Shown: piece by piece, positions 39,978 through 52,300 of the stretch
Layout of the letters: every line of letters begins with the position of its first letter
How positions within the stretch are numbered: the first letter of the stretch is position 1
NCBI GenBank assembly: GCA_003254905.1
Contig: QANU01047469.1
Coordinates: 447 to 64,446, forward strand
Source of the DNA: Nissolia schottii
Lineage: Eukaryota; Streptophyta; Magnoliopsida; Fabales; Fabaceae
DNA length: 64,000 nucleotides
Direction of reading: 5' to 3'
The notes under the pieces: model-generated
Database searches by the model: none
What the model saw: only the letters and a program-made list of their open reading frames with translations
What the model was told of the DNA's origin: nothing
Program-made: the position numbers and the translations under genes

Positions 39978-39989
39978 CTATTGATGATA

Positions 39990-40400
39990 AAAAAATGTTG
40001 ATACAATTATAGAGAAAACTAAAGGGGCCACGGGAGGAGGCACCTTCTCTATCAATAGTACAAGTTAATTTAGTTAAGAAATCAATGACCTTGTTTCAAT
40101 GACTCTTTGTATGAGAGAATGTATATGATGATCTTTGTCTAAGAATTTGATAATCTTCAACAATAGAGTCAAAGTAGAAAAAGATATCAACCATGACACT
40201 AATACTCTCAATTAAATCTTAATTATTCGGCTCAACCATCACATGAAAGAAGCACATATCATAAGCCATTGCCAAAGTCAATCTTATTCCCACCCCTTCC
40301 ACTGTTCTCGTGTCAGTTGTCACCATAATTTTTCACGTTGCTCCATTAGAACATTCCCATTACTATCCCTAAAAATTGTGCCTACTCCCTACTTTGACTT
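39990..40400 (-). mobile_element. Second LINE fragment with RNase-H-like domain
   Basis: Minus-strand translation shows GTIFRDSNGNVLM near 40360-40400 and YTFSHTKSH and NKVIDFLTKLTC near 40080-40140, the beginning and end of an RNase-H-like domain as in plant L1-type LINEs. Frames are broken between them. The left boundary is about 10 bases from the solo LTR's duplication. No target duplication is visible. Confidence 0.6.
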
Positions 40401-41140
40401 CTCACAAAAGGCTTAATCTCTATACATAGTTTGCAAGTAACGATACATTATTAACTAATCATACTCATCTTAAGAGGGATATTGTTTTGCATGATTTTAA
40501 TGCAATCATTTAAAATAATAGAAGTTCATTACAATCTATTAGGGTTAATTTTTTACTCGAGCTTAAACCACCAATTTAAACATTGAGTTAGTCTTACTTT
40601 CATCAAACTAAATGTGCTTTTATCTTATTATCTTTACTAGCATTTTTCTTTGCTCTCCTTTAAAATTTAATTATATATTTTTCTTTAAAGTTTGATTGCT
40701 ATGGTCATTCAATCATGTCCTATTATGTAAATCTTTAGAGGTATTGTATGTGTGACTTAATCGATTTTATTTATGTGACAATAAATAACTAAAGAATAGT
40801 GTAAATTTAACTCTTTTAGTAGTGATATATTTAAAAACAGTTTTTTCTTCTATTAAAACTAAAATAAATACTTGAATGCTTTTAAAATATATTCTCAGAA
40901 ACAACTCTTTTTTTTTAAATTTAATTAAAATACTTTTTCTCAACTTTAATTATCTTCAAGGTAATTTCATTAAATAAGTTAAACCCCATTACTACGGTTT
41001 TCCGTTTTTGATTGTTTTGGAGGAAAAAATTTGAAACGTGGCCATCGTTCGTCCTCGCCACAAACGAGTCCTAGGGTTAGGGTTTTGAGAATTCGATTTC
41101 ACGCAGCACCAACAAATCTCCTCTCTCTGCAGCGACGACA
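40401..41140. other. AT-rich upstream region of the DnaJ-RRM gene
   Basis: No gene is seen. The last 100 bases contain the promoter and short 5' leader, with a telo-box at 41077-41085. Confidence 0.5.
41077..41085 (+). promoter_or_regulatory. telo-box (TTAGGGTTT) upstream of the DnaJ-RRM gene
   Basis: TTAGGGTTT sits 56 bases before the start codon inside CTAGGGTTAGGGTTTTGAG. Telo-boxes near the transcription start are frequent in plant genes for ribosome, splicing and other growth-linked machinery. Its activity here is inferred only from the motif and position. Confidence 0.6.
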
Positions 41141-42741
41141 ATGGAAGCAAGCGTGGATCACTACCATGTCCTAGGGCTACCGTCGGGCGAAGAAGGCGCG
41201 AAACTCACAGAGAAAGAGATCACGAAAGCATACAGATCCAAGGCGCGAGAGCTTCACCCAGACAAGAGACCAGACGACCCCAACGCCCACACGGACTTCC
41301 AGAACCTGAAGGCATCGTACGAGATCCTCAAGGACGACAAGGCTCGCAAGCTCTTCGATGACCTGCTTCGCGTCAAGCGCGACCACGAGCGCCGCCAGGC
41401 TCAGCGCGACGGGAAGCGCCGCAAGATGGTGTCCGATCTCGAGCAGCGGGAGCGCGACGCTTTTGCTCCTGACCCTGCCGCGAAGGCTCGGGAGGAGGAG
41501 GAGAGAATCGCGAGGCAGCTGAAGGAGGAGATTGCGAGGATTAGGGCTATGCACTCGAAGAAAGGGGTGCCGGAGACGGCCAAGCCGGAGGCAAATAAAG
41601 AGAACGGTGGCGGCGGCGGTGGTGGAGGAGGGGTTGGGTTGGATCAAGAGAAGGTTCTGAAGGTTTCGTGGGAGAAGGTGGGTGAGGATTATTCGGCGGA
41701 TAAGTTGAGGGAGTTGTTCTCGGAGTTTGGTGAAGTGGAAGATGTGGTCATCAAGAGCAGTAAGAAGAGGGGTTCTGCTCTCGTTGTCATGACCACTAAA
41801 GAAGCAGCTGTAAGTTTCTCTTTCAATGTTCAAGTTCCTTTTTTCTGTTTCTGTAAATGCTTAATTACTTGGATTCTGTGATTCTAAGGGTTAGAGGAAG
41901 AAGAATTTGAGAAATTATTTGTAAAGGCCTTAGTGTTGTAGACATTTTGATCATTCAACAGAATGTTTAGTGATTTTTATTGATCCATTATGTTGTTTTT
42001 GGGGATAGGGGGAACAAGGCTAGGTTGTTGTTGTTTTTGCTGTTTGTATTTAAGTGCTTGTATATGTGATTTTAACAATCTGTAATTGGTGCTTTGCCCA
42101 GGTTGCTGCAACAGGAATGGTGATTGGTCATCTTGCTAATCCTTTGCTGGTTGTACCTCTCAAACCGGCAACCGTGGTGGATTCTTCAAGTGCTCCAAAG
42201 TCTGTTGAAGTTGATAGGATGAGCAATCTGGTTGGGGCTGGGTATCAAGCTTTTGAGGATTCTGTTCTGCAGAAACTGCAAAGGGTATGCCATTTTCCTG
42301 TGCACTTTTTTCATGCTTGAATTTTTATTAGCCTCCCTGTTATTTATTTATTCTAGTGAGTTACAGCTTCTAGCATTGGATACTGTTGTTCGCTAAAAAA
42401 CTTCAGTTTGGGAAAAGATCACGATTATAAGCAGATTGTGGGGTTTCGGGATAAATTACCAGATTGTGAGCTTTTATGAATTTGCCACTGCCATTGGCAA
42501 ATTCATCCATTGAAAATAAATAATAAAAAAGGTTAGAAATTGTCACTTTTAATGTGTGGGTTTCTGCAAGGTACCAATTCTGGATGTATTTCCTTCAGCT
42601 TTAATGAATATTAAGCTCTTCTCTGCATGCTGTGTTCTAGTGTTTCATAATTCATAATACTTTAGATGATCGCGATCCTTTATAACACCTGCTTACTTAA
42701 CTTGTTTCTGTGTGCAGGCTGCAGAAAAGCAGAAAAAGTGA
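41141..42741 (+). CDS. DnaJ-RRM protein, DNAJC17 type
   Basis: Three exons (41141-41809, 42102-42284, 42718-42741) give 291 residues. The J domain is at about 6-75 (DHYHVLGL, HPD at 39-41, YEILKDDKARKLFDDL). A long charged helix follows (about 76-140), then a Gly run (156-164) and an RRM-like domain (about 170-240: VLKVSWEK, LRELFSEFGEVEDVVIK, GSALVVMTTKEAA). The last exon encodes only AAEKQKK and a stop. This order matches human DNAJC17 and yeast Cwf23, J proteins associated with the spliceosome; the plant role is inferred from that. The first exon is unusually GC-rich compared with neighbours. The 3' UTR may extend, with further splicing, to an AATAAA at 43919. Confidence 0.93.
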
Positions 42742-45133
42742 AGATATCAGATGTTTAGCACAAGAATGGACTATTTGGCTTATGGTCATTCCCAATTCTA
42801 ATTTTTAGGTACTGAACTACATCATTGCAAACAAAGATCTATAATTATTAGCGATATGTCAGCCTGTGTCTTTGTATCCAAATATACCACAATCTTAAAG
42901 CACACTACTGTATTCCTTTAGTTTAGCTGAGGCTCTATGTTTCTTGTGTTCTGTGTATTGATAATGGCACCCTATATTAGTTGTTTACATATATTACTTT
43001 GGGATTGTCTTATATAAGATGATTGTGAATTTCTCTTTCCACCATCATAATATATATTTTTTCTATTGTTGTTTTGGAATTGGTAACTATTGGTTGCTTT
43101 AAATGTGTCAGATTATAGAAATGTGCAGAAAGGCTGAAGGCTTCTTTGCTACCCCGATTTATGTTCACTGTTTGTTTTGTATAGATGAATCCTTCCTAGT
43201 ATAAATTTTACTAATATAAGGGAGTGTGGTTGTTTGTCTTGAAAATTTTCTCTATTGTCAGTATTGTTTTATTTTGCTTACAATCTTATTCTTGACAAAT
43301 GTTTTTCATGGTCGAATATGAAGCATAGATTAAGTTAATGTGCTTATGCAAAGCTAATAGCTAACCTCGTTATCTCTTTTTCATTATGGGGAAGGGGATC
43401 TGAGTGATTCGAGGCTTGTATTCGTTTAAATGGATTGTTTTTCACCTTTTATCTCTGTTATGCACAGAGGAAAAAAAAGGTTTGACAAGCATTGCATGTT
43501 TTGGTAACTGATTTGTTCTGCTTGATTGATTCCCAGGAGTCTGCAACCTGTGGGGATGTAATTCAAGTGAATTTCCTTTTGATGAAATCATGAAAACCAT
43601 AAACTGAAAGTTTTGAAGCAGTGGTGAACCTGTGGTTATTCTGTTGCCGTGAGTCCATGACTAATGCTGTTGGGTTGCGAACAGAAAAGAAATGCTATTA
43701 GATGGAAAATGAGAGGCCAGTGCGTCTTGCATGGTAATTTGTATTTAGTGGCAGCCAAATCTCGTGCTGGCTTTATCAGTTTGGAATTTATTCTGCTGTT
43801 ATACAATAGCACAATGGGAATGGAACCCTTAGTTGGTAGACATGGAATTGGACTACAAAGGACATTAAGGATGATGCTTCTCTAAACCCTCAATGTTAGC
43901 AAGCAATAATGTCTTGTAAATAAAGACTTTAGAACATGCGGTTATCAAGCTGAAACAACTGATAGAATGTTGCTGTCAACATCGCTCGTTGAATTGCTCG
44001 ATCAACTCTGTTGTACTATATATGCTAAGCTTTCGTGTCTTTTAAGTGCCATTTATAGTTTCATACCAGTCATTGACATGAATGAGCATCATCATTATTT
44101 CTTTTGGATCATACCAAGTACCGACCGAGTGAAAGACAAACTGGAAAGGTGCAATTGTTTCCTTTCAGAACTATTACCTAGAAATTTGTTTTGGAGAACA
44201 GAATTATTTGTCATAGTGAATGATTCTCATAGCTGTTAATCCAGATATGTACTTAGTTGATCAAAGTCTGTTATGGGAGACTAGCAAATTGAATTCGATT
44301 TCTTTACGTATTGCTAACAAATTATCATCGTCCATAGCGCCTAGATTACCGACAGCGGCATTATTAAAAATATGACTTGTTCAATTTGATTTTTTTTTTT
44401 GCTTCTCGAAGACTTGAGGATCACCAAACAGATCTTGTACACGTAGTGTCCATGCATCCACTACTACATCCAAATCAACGAGTCAAACACTTCCACGAAT
44501 GGTTGGTAATAAGCGTAATGATAACGCTAATGCTAATATTAACTAAATTAACTAAATTAAACACTGCTTAAAATTGCAATTAGATGGTTCTTAAAACGTT
44601 CCTTGATACCATAGTTCTTTGAATAAAGTTGAGTGATAAAAAGCTTTGATCTAAAGCAAGCTTAAAATATTCAAAATAATCTCCGATTAATCAATCATTC
44701 ATTTTACTTCTTTTTGGGTCAGTATCAATCAAATGATTAATAGGCATATGATTCTTGAATTATTTCGCAAACTCATTTTTCTTAACCCTAAAAAAGCCCA
44801 AACCAAGAGCCAAGCAAAAGCAAAAGCTCCATCGATCTCACGCGAATACGTGGTGGGGGCAGGGTAACAGGGCCAACAACACACAAATCCAATCGGTGAA
44901 AGTCATTTGCGTTTTGATATCGGATCATTGTTGTTCTGTGAGCGACTAGTGTAGTGTAGAAGTAGTGACCCCCTTGTCTTGGCTGGCAGAGAAACCAAAA
45001 AAGTGCTTTCAATTTTTTTGTGCTTCTTGTTTCAGCAAACAACAAACAAAAGCCATTCATAATAAGGTGGCGTTTGCGTTTCATTTAAAAAACAGTGTCG
45101 TTCTCTGCCTCTATTCTCTTCTTTCTCTTTTGT

Positions 45134-45165
<32 letters not shown>

Positions 45166-45267
45166 CTGCGCCTACACAAAAACCCCTTATTTCCCTTTTT
45201 GTCACCCCCCTCCCCACAAAAGAACCACCCTCCTCCTCACCGCTTCGCCGGAATCTCGGTGGTACCG
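42742..45267. other. 3' region of the DnaJ-RRM gene and upstream region of transportin-1
   Basis: The stretch 42742-43950 has an exon-like composition in places and ends with AATAAA (43919-43924), so it may hold a long or alternatively spliced 3' UTR. About 43950-44950 is AT-rich and featureless. From 44950 the leader of transportin-1 begins, with a CT array at 45134-45161. Open frames here (such as 43664-43885) are short and unmatched. Confidence 0.45.
45134..45161 (+). repeat. (CT)n microsatellite in the transportin-1 leader
   Basis: An uninterrupted CT array of about 28 bases lies 106 bases before the start codon. CT arrays of this sort are common in plant core promoters and leaders. Confidence 0.9.
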
Positions 45268-48200
45268 ATGGCGGCGAGTGCCACGTGGCAGCCCCAGGAG
45301 CAAGGGTTCAAGGAGATCTGCGGCCTCCTGGAGCAGCAGATTTCCCACTCGTCTTCCGCTGACAAGGCCCAGATTTGGCAGCACCTCCAGCACTATTCTC
45401 AGCTCCCCGACTTCAACAATTACCTCACCTTCATCTTCTCCCGCGCCGAGGTATTCCCCAATTGCCACTTCACTACTCCTTGTTCTACTTAGATGTTGCC
45501 TTTTTGGTGTGTGAATTTTGGTGATTGTTTCGATACTAAGCTGAGCTCTATTTTGTTTTATGCTTATTTTGATATGATTGATTGATTGTTTGTTTGATGA
45601 GTTCAATTTCGTTTGGTTGGATATCGTGTTTGTTTATTTGCCTGATGTGCTTTGATGCTGGCGGTAACGATAAAGATCGCATCATGTTGTTTTTGGTTTG
45701 ATTGGGATTTCCTTTTATCTTATGTTGATGATGATGTCATAGTGTGTTTGTGTTTGTGTTTGATTTGACTGTTCTGAATATATTCTAGTATACTAGTCAG
45801 TCATTGATGAACTTGATGGCTAAATGATTGCTTGCCAAAGGTAGCAATAGACAGGAACACATCACGGTTTGGTTTTCTGTTTTTGGGTTCTTTTGTTCTT
45901 TTTCTTTCTCATTTCTATCTTTTGAGTTATTACTTCATCAACTTGCATGAATCGGCTATTGACATTCATTGATTTCCTTGTTTTACGTTTCACCCAACAG
46001 TTTCGTGATGTCATATTGGAAAAAATGGAAATTATATCAAATGGCCCCTGAAAATATTTAGTTTAACCTGGATAGCATTACTTGCAATAACGATTTGGGA
46101 CTTCTTGCATATATGAATGTATAAAGCACTAAAGCAGCGATATGTGGTCATTGAAGCCGTGAAAGATAGCTCTCGTGCAAGCACATGGTTTGTACATTTG
46201 TGGTTTGGTGGAACTCCTGACTTGCGTTGATAATTGTGCTGCTGTGGTAATTTGCTTTCAAACAGGGAACATCAGTGGAGGTTCGGCAGGCTGCAGGTCT
46301 ATATCTGAAGAATAACCTTAGAAGCACATATAATTCTATGCTGCCTGCATACCAACAATATGTGAAATCAGAGTTGCTGCCTTGTATCGGTGCAGCAGAT
46401 AGGCACATAAGGTCTACAGCAGGAACTATTATCAGTGTTGTTGTTCAAATAAGTGGAATTTTGGGGTGGCCTGAATTGTTGCAAGCCCTTGTAAGTTGCT
46501 TGGAGAGTAATGATCTAAATCACATGGAAGGTGCGATGGATGCGTTATCCAAGGTATGTTCTCCATTTTAGAGTCAGTTTAATATTCCACCGAAGAAAAC
46601 AAAGGTATTTCATTATGTAGCGTGTCTCAGATCCCTTTCAGAAAGAGGATAGCAAGTTTATTCTTATTATTTGACAAAGAATTTTGATTAGAAGGAAAGT
46701 AGAAAAATAAAGATAAGGAAGATGCGTTATCCTCCATAAAGATGACAATAAAACTTATTAAATCAAAACAAATTAAACATCGTCATAGACCCAACACAAC
46801 ACTGATAGCAATTTGGATTTTATCAAAAGGTGTATTAACAATTGGGATCACTGCTTAGTGCATATTGGCTGTTGGATCAATAATAATGCTGCTGCCCACT
46901 CAAAGTGATTGGTAGTCATTAATAGAACGTTTCCTTTTCAATTCCCCCCTCCCCCCAAGCCCTTCCTTTTCAGCATGTATTTAACCCATTTTTTTGTGTT
47001 GGTACAATGCCACAGCATTGGCAGAAGTGTCCTACATTGATGTCAATCTATACGGGGATATAATTGCAAGACTTTCGAAAATTAGCAAACTACAGTAACA
47101 AATTTGTTGTAAATAAAACTAAGTGCACCCGAATTGAATTTTAGTGAAACTTAAGAGACCAGAAGTGTAATTTAGCCTAAAACTAATAAGTGACAGTATT
47201 TCTGTCTAGTTTCCCTTTAGCTTAACATCTCCCTTCCTCCCATGCTGCTGAATCACAGAAATGAGTTGAAGCCTTGGCAGCTTGAGAATGAAGTGATCCT
47301 ATCATTTGTTGAAATTTTCCTGCAAATAAAGTTCTTGATATTTGGTCTCTATTTTGCTAAAGGCATAACATATAAAATTGAAAATTTAGATTTGTATGGA
47401 TGGAGAGATTTTATGTACTGGATTTAACGGATTGGAGATATTCCAGTTTCAGCAACTGATACCCTAAATTTCATAATATTTTATTTCCATTAATTCTTTT
47501 TAAATATTATATATGACTTCAATGCAGATTTGTGAGGATATTCCCCAAGTGCTTGACTCTGATGTACCTGGGTTAGCAGAGCGCCCTATTAACATATTCC
47601 TCCCCAGATTATATCAGGTAACATACATACTCTATTTTTATCTTTTGTTTTCTTGTACTTTTTGTAACCGTATCCTCCAACTTTTTTGTTTTGTTTTTAC
47701 AGTTTTTCCAATCACCTCATGCTTCATTAAGAAGGCTATCATTGGGTTCTATAAATCAATACATTATGTTAATGCCTGCTGTAAGTATATTACGAGACTT
47801 TATCACCTTAGTTCTGTGGTTATTAAATTTTGTGCTGATGTTTGAAATCGATAGTAATAATCTAAGTCACTCTTTTGTAGGCCTTATATGCATCCATGGA
47901 TCAATATCTCCAAGGTCTGTTTATCCTTGCAAATGACCCTACTCCAGATGTGCGGAAGTTGGTGAGTTCTTAATACCTTGTGACTTGTCTGCATGTATTT
48001 GACGTAGCTCAAATGAAATATATATTTTCTAATATTTCATTGTTGTTGAATTACTTCATGCTTCCTTTCCATATCCCACTTATTTTTGTTGGTTTGAGAC
48101 GTTCTTAGGTGAAGGCTTTGGTCTTGACTCTGCCTTCTTTTTGCTGCATATTCTATACTTCGTTTATGTGACTATTATTTTTATTTTTATAATCAAGGAG

Positions 48201-49283
48201 AGTCAAAACTAGACCCTGTTGATGTTTTCTGTCGCTTTTCTTTTAATTCTTGACATTTTATCACAAGGAATTCAATTTACTGTTAATTTATGAATTGGAT
48301 TATTACTATTTCTTATTTATCAATATTGGAAACAATTCATCCATCCTAGTTGCCAATGATGTTCAGGTTTGTGCAGCATTTGTTCAGCTAATTGAAGTTC
48401 GTCCATCATTCTTAGAGGTGAGCTTTTTGCTCTGATTCACTGAAGTTTTACAAGCTATATATGCTCAATTTTTGGGAACATTGCTTATTGAGCCTGTTGA
48501 TCTACTCTACTTATTCCATCACACTGCAGGTTTATTTGAGTAAGTAGAAAATGAGGAGGTGGAAAATAATTATTTATATATACAACCATTTGTGAGTCTT
48601 GACCTAATAGCTTAATTTTTGGGATAGTTGGTTCATGACGATAATAATGCATGCATTTGCACACAGTAAAGTCTGAATATGCTGCCATTTTTACATTCTT
48701 ATCTTGCATCCAGAATTTATTATTCCTAAGTGGGTGGCCCGCATGAGGCTTCCACTTGGTAGGCTTTGGGAATGGTAGATGTATGCATTCTTATCCCCCC
48801 AAGTGGAGAGAGAGGCTGTTTCTAGGATATGAACTCGTGACATAAGGGTCACGAGTCAAGATAACAACCTTACTATTGCGCCATGGCTCACCCTCTACTT
48901 TATTATGGCTAAATACATTTCTAATTTTCAACCCACTCAAACAAGCAGGACTAATGTCTTGCCTATTTGCTATGTCTTAAATTAACCTTTTCTCCATCAG
49001 CTCCCTCTTGTCTGATATCATTGTTAAATGCACTGCAGCCACATCTAAGGAATGTGATTGAATACATGTTACTAGTCAACAAGGACACGGATGATGAAGT
49101 GGCCCTTGAAGCCTGCGAATTTTGGTACTATTTTCCTTTTTATGTTATTTTTTTTAATGTCTAATTACCATTAATAGCTGAAGGTCATCATGTAGCTTCT
49201 AGGTATTGTTTTAGATCACATTGAATTTCTTTATTGAAACTTCAAGTGTGCATGTGGGATTCTTTTTCTTTCTTTCTATCTTC

Positions 49284-49314
<31 letters not shown>

Positions 49315-52300
49315 NTTATGAGGTTGTAAACTGAGTAGTAAAAGTTCCAACCATTCCGTCAATATCATTGTTTCTTTAAGATTGATGTAGTACCAGTTTC
49401 AGATCACTTTTGTCCCTAATCTACCGTAATTGCCAGCCTGATGAATTTTTATAAACCCCAAGTGATGTTCATGCAAATAATGTTCATCACACTGCATTGT
49501 TTCTTTAAGATTGATGGTATATGAACGACCAATTTCATGTTTCTGAAAGCAGTAAGTTCATGCAAATAAGAGTGATGTTTTGCAAAGTTGGTAATGTTTT
49601 ATTTATAGTTAATGTTTAGAAGATTTTAAATTACTAAAATTCTCTCTCTTAAATCTTAAGGAACTTTTTCAACCTTTTCTTTTTAATAATTGATATTGCA
49701 GGTCTGCATATTGTGACACTCAACTGCCACCTGAAAACTTGAGAGAATTCTTGCCTCGTCTAATTCCTGTAAGCCTAATTACACTTATTTTCTTTGTAAT
49801 TACTTTACTCACTGTGAGATTTGTTATTGAAGTTTATCTGTTGCATCTATGTAGATATTGTTGGCAAACATGGCTTATGCAGATGATGATGAGTCACTTA
49901 TTGAAGCTGAGGTTTTCTGTTTTCTTTCTCATTGTCAAGTTTCTTTTTCTATACAAAAAATAGATTAATTTTAATTAATTCTTGTTATTCTTGATTACAT
50001 GGCTTGTTGTGTTTTTTAATTTTTTTTCCTTTTTAGGAGGAGGGTTCTCAACCTGATCGAGACCAGGTCTGATTGTTTATTAGTTGAGTTACTGGATTTT
50101 CTCTAGTTTGAGACTACCTTTTTCTCATTTAATGAGTGTTGCATTGCAGGATCTTAAACCACGTTTTCATGTATCAAGATTTCATGGATCAGATGAAATT
50201 GAAGATGATGTATGCTTATCTACTCTTCTGCTTCCCTTTTCTGATTATTTGATTAATCTTTTCGCTTCTAGCTTTTTGAAGATGAAATGATAGGGAAAGA
50301 ATGCTTCCCTCATGAATATGGATTTTTTTTTTTTTGATAAAAAAAGAAATTTATTGATAAAAGGGGTAGATAGATACATAAGGTGGGAGGACAAGATATA
50401 ATCTATACAAAAACAAGAAGAACCGAAACACTATCAATTAAGTAGGGCTTTCCAATCTCTTAACATATCTGAGTCGGGATTTTTCTTTGTCATGTTTACA
50501 GGATGACGATGTTGTCAACACATGGAATTTACGGAAATGCAGTGCAGCTGCTCTAGATATTCTGTCGAATGTGTTTGGAGATGAGATCCTTCCAACTCTG
50601 ATGCCTATTGTTCAGGTGATTTGCCCTTTTTGTTGTGGTGATTTTGGAATGAGGTTCAACTTATCAGAAGGGCTAGAGGATGCATGTTCCTGTTCAACTT
50701 GTGATCTTCAATTCAAAAGGCATACCATACTATATGCATAATTTTAATGATTTACTAAATCAAATATGAAAAATTGTTAATGTGAGATATCAATGGCCAT
50801 AACTTTTGTGCTTAGTCTCAGTGCAAACGTTGTCGTGATTTGTAGTTATAAGAGTTATTTCTAGATATAGCATAATGTATGGCAGTAATTCTCTTCAATG
50901 TATGACTCCATTTCTGAGGATATATTGAAATATGTAAGATATGTACAGGCCAAGTTGTCAACCAGTGGTGATGATGCTTGGAAAGAAAGGGAAGCTGCTG
51001 TCTTGGCTCTTGGGGCCATAGGAGAGGGTTGCATCAATGGTCTTTATCCTCATTTGGCTGAGGTATCCTGTTATTTAGTTTCTGATGACTTTAATCCTGA
51101 AGCAGAGGGTTGAGTTATGGGGAAGAAAATAGTTAAACTTGTTTTGAAATTTGATTATACTGTGCTACAATCAGCTCTTTATGTGTGTATTATTTAAGTA
51201 ATGTTGTCTTACTATAAGCATTAAGTTCATGAATGTTCCTTTCTTGCATCAGCTATGTTACTTGCCAATTCCTTTTACGATTACTAGCAGTGTTATCGAA
51301 TCGCACGATTCGGAATCGCACATGCGAATTGTGCGATTTGATTCAATTTACATTCCTTTGATTCAAATCGCTTGGTGGAATCGCAACGCTTCAAGAACCG
51401 TGTGATTTGGTGTCGAAATTGTTTGATTCGATTAAGAATCGTGAATCGGTGCCGTTTGGACGATTCCAAAGCCAGGTGGAGAAGGCGGATCGCGAAACGG
51501 GTCAAAATGACCCGGCGCAACCCAAACCTTTATTTCACATTCTTTTTAAAAAAGGGGTTTAAACACGCATTTTGGCGTCTGACCCCTTTTAAGCCGCATT
51601 TTTTTATTATTAAAAAAAGGGTCAGAACGCCGCCGTTTTGGCATCTCTGATCCACCCTTTAACCTAATAAAATAATACAGGCAGATGTCGTCATCTGTGT
51701 CTTCTTCATGACCTCAGCTGCTGCTGCTTCATATTTTTTTTTTCTCTCTCTATTTTTTCCTCTTTCCATTCTTGACCACCATTATCTCTCTCTCTCTCCC
51801 TCTTCTCCATCCTTTTTTATTTTTTTCTTGTTACACTCAAACAAAACATTAAAAACAGAGACTTAATCAATTGAAGCTTTTTATTAATTTATACTTTATT
51901 ATTATGAGTTGTTACTTATACTTTAGTACTTAAGACTACGTTTTTTGGGAGTTTATTGGTGATGATTTTTTGTATTTTTGAGGTTGATTATGATTATGGT
52001 GATGACTTTATGTTAATGGTTTTTGTCAATCTTTAGTCTAGAATGTCATATCTTTTGTCATGTATAAATTATATTTACGATTCACGTTATGTCTCTTAAT
52101 CTTACGATTCAATTCATGATTCATAATTTGCCTCGGTGAGTCACGTTGTGAATTGTGATTCAATAACCTTGATTACTAGTCATTCTAGCTCAATTTATCC
52201 CTTTCAGTAGAGCTGCTCCTGTTCAAAAACTATAATCACTTTTAAAACCAGTCACACCCAGTAAAATGCTTTGTGCCATTTTTGTTTCTCCTTTCATGCT

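Noticed and set aside
41177-41833. 218-codon minus-strand frame opposite the DnaJ exon
   Set aside because: The GC-rich coding strand leaves the opposite strand open by chance. The J domain and RRM on the + strand account for the sequence.
43664-43885. 73-codon frame downstream of the DnaJ-RRM gene
   Set aside because: No resemblance to a family; more likely 3' UTR.
51372-51650. 92-codon frame inside the hAT-like element
   Set aside because: Arg-rich with no transposase motifs; it falls on the subterminal repeats.
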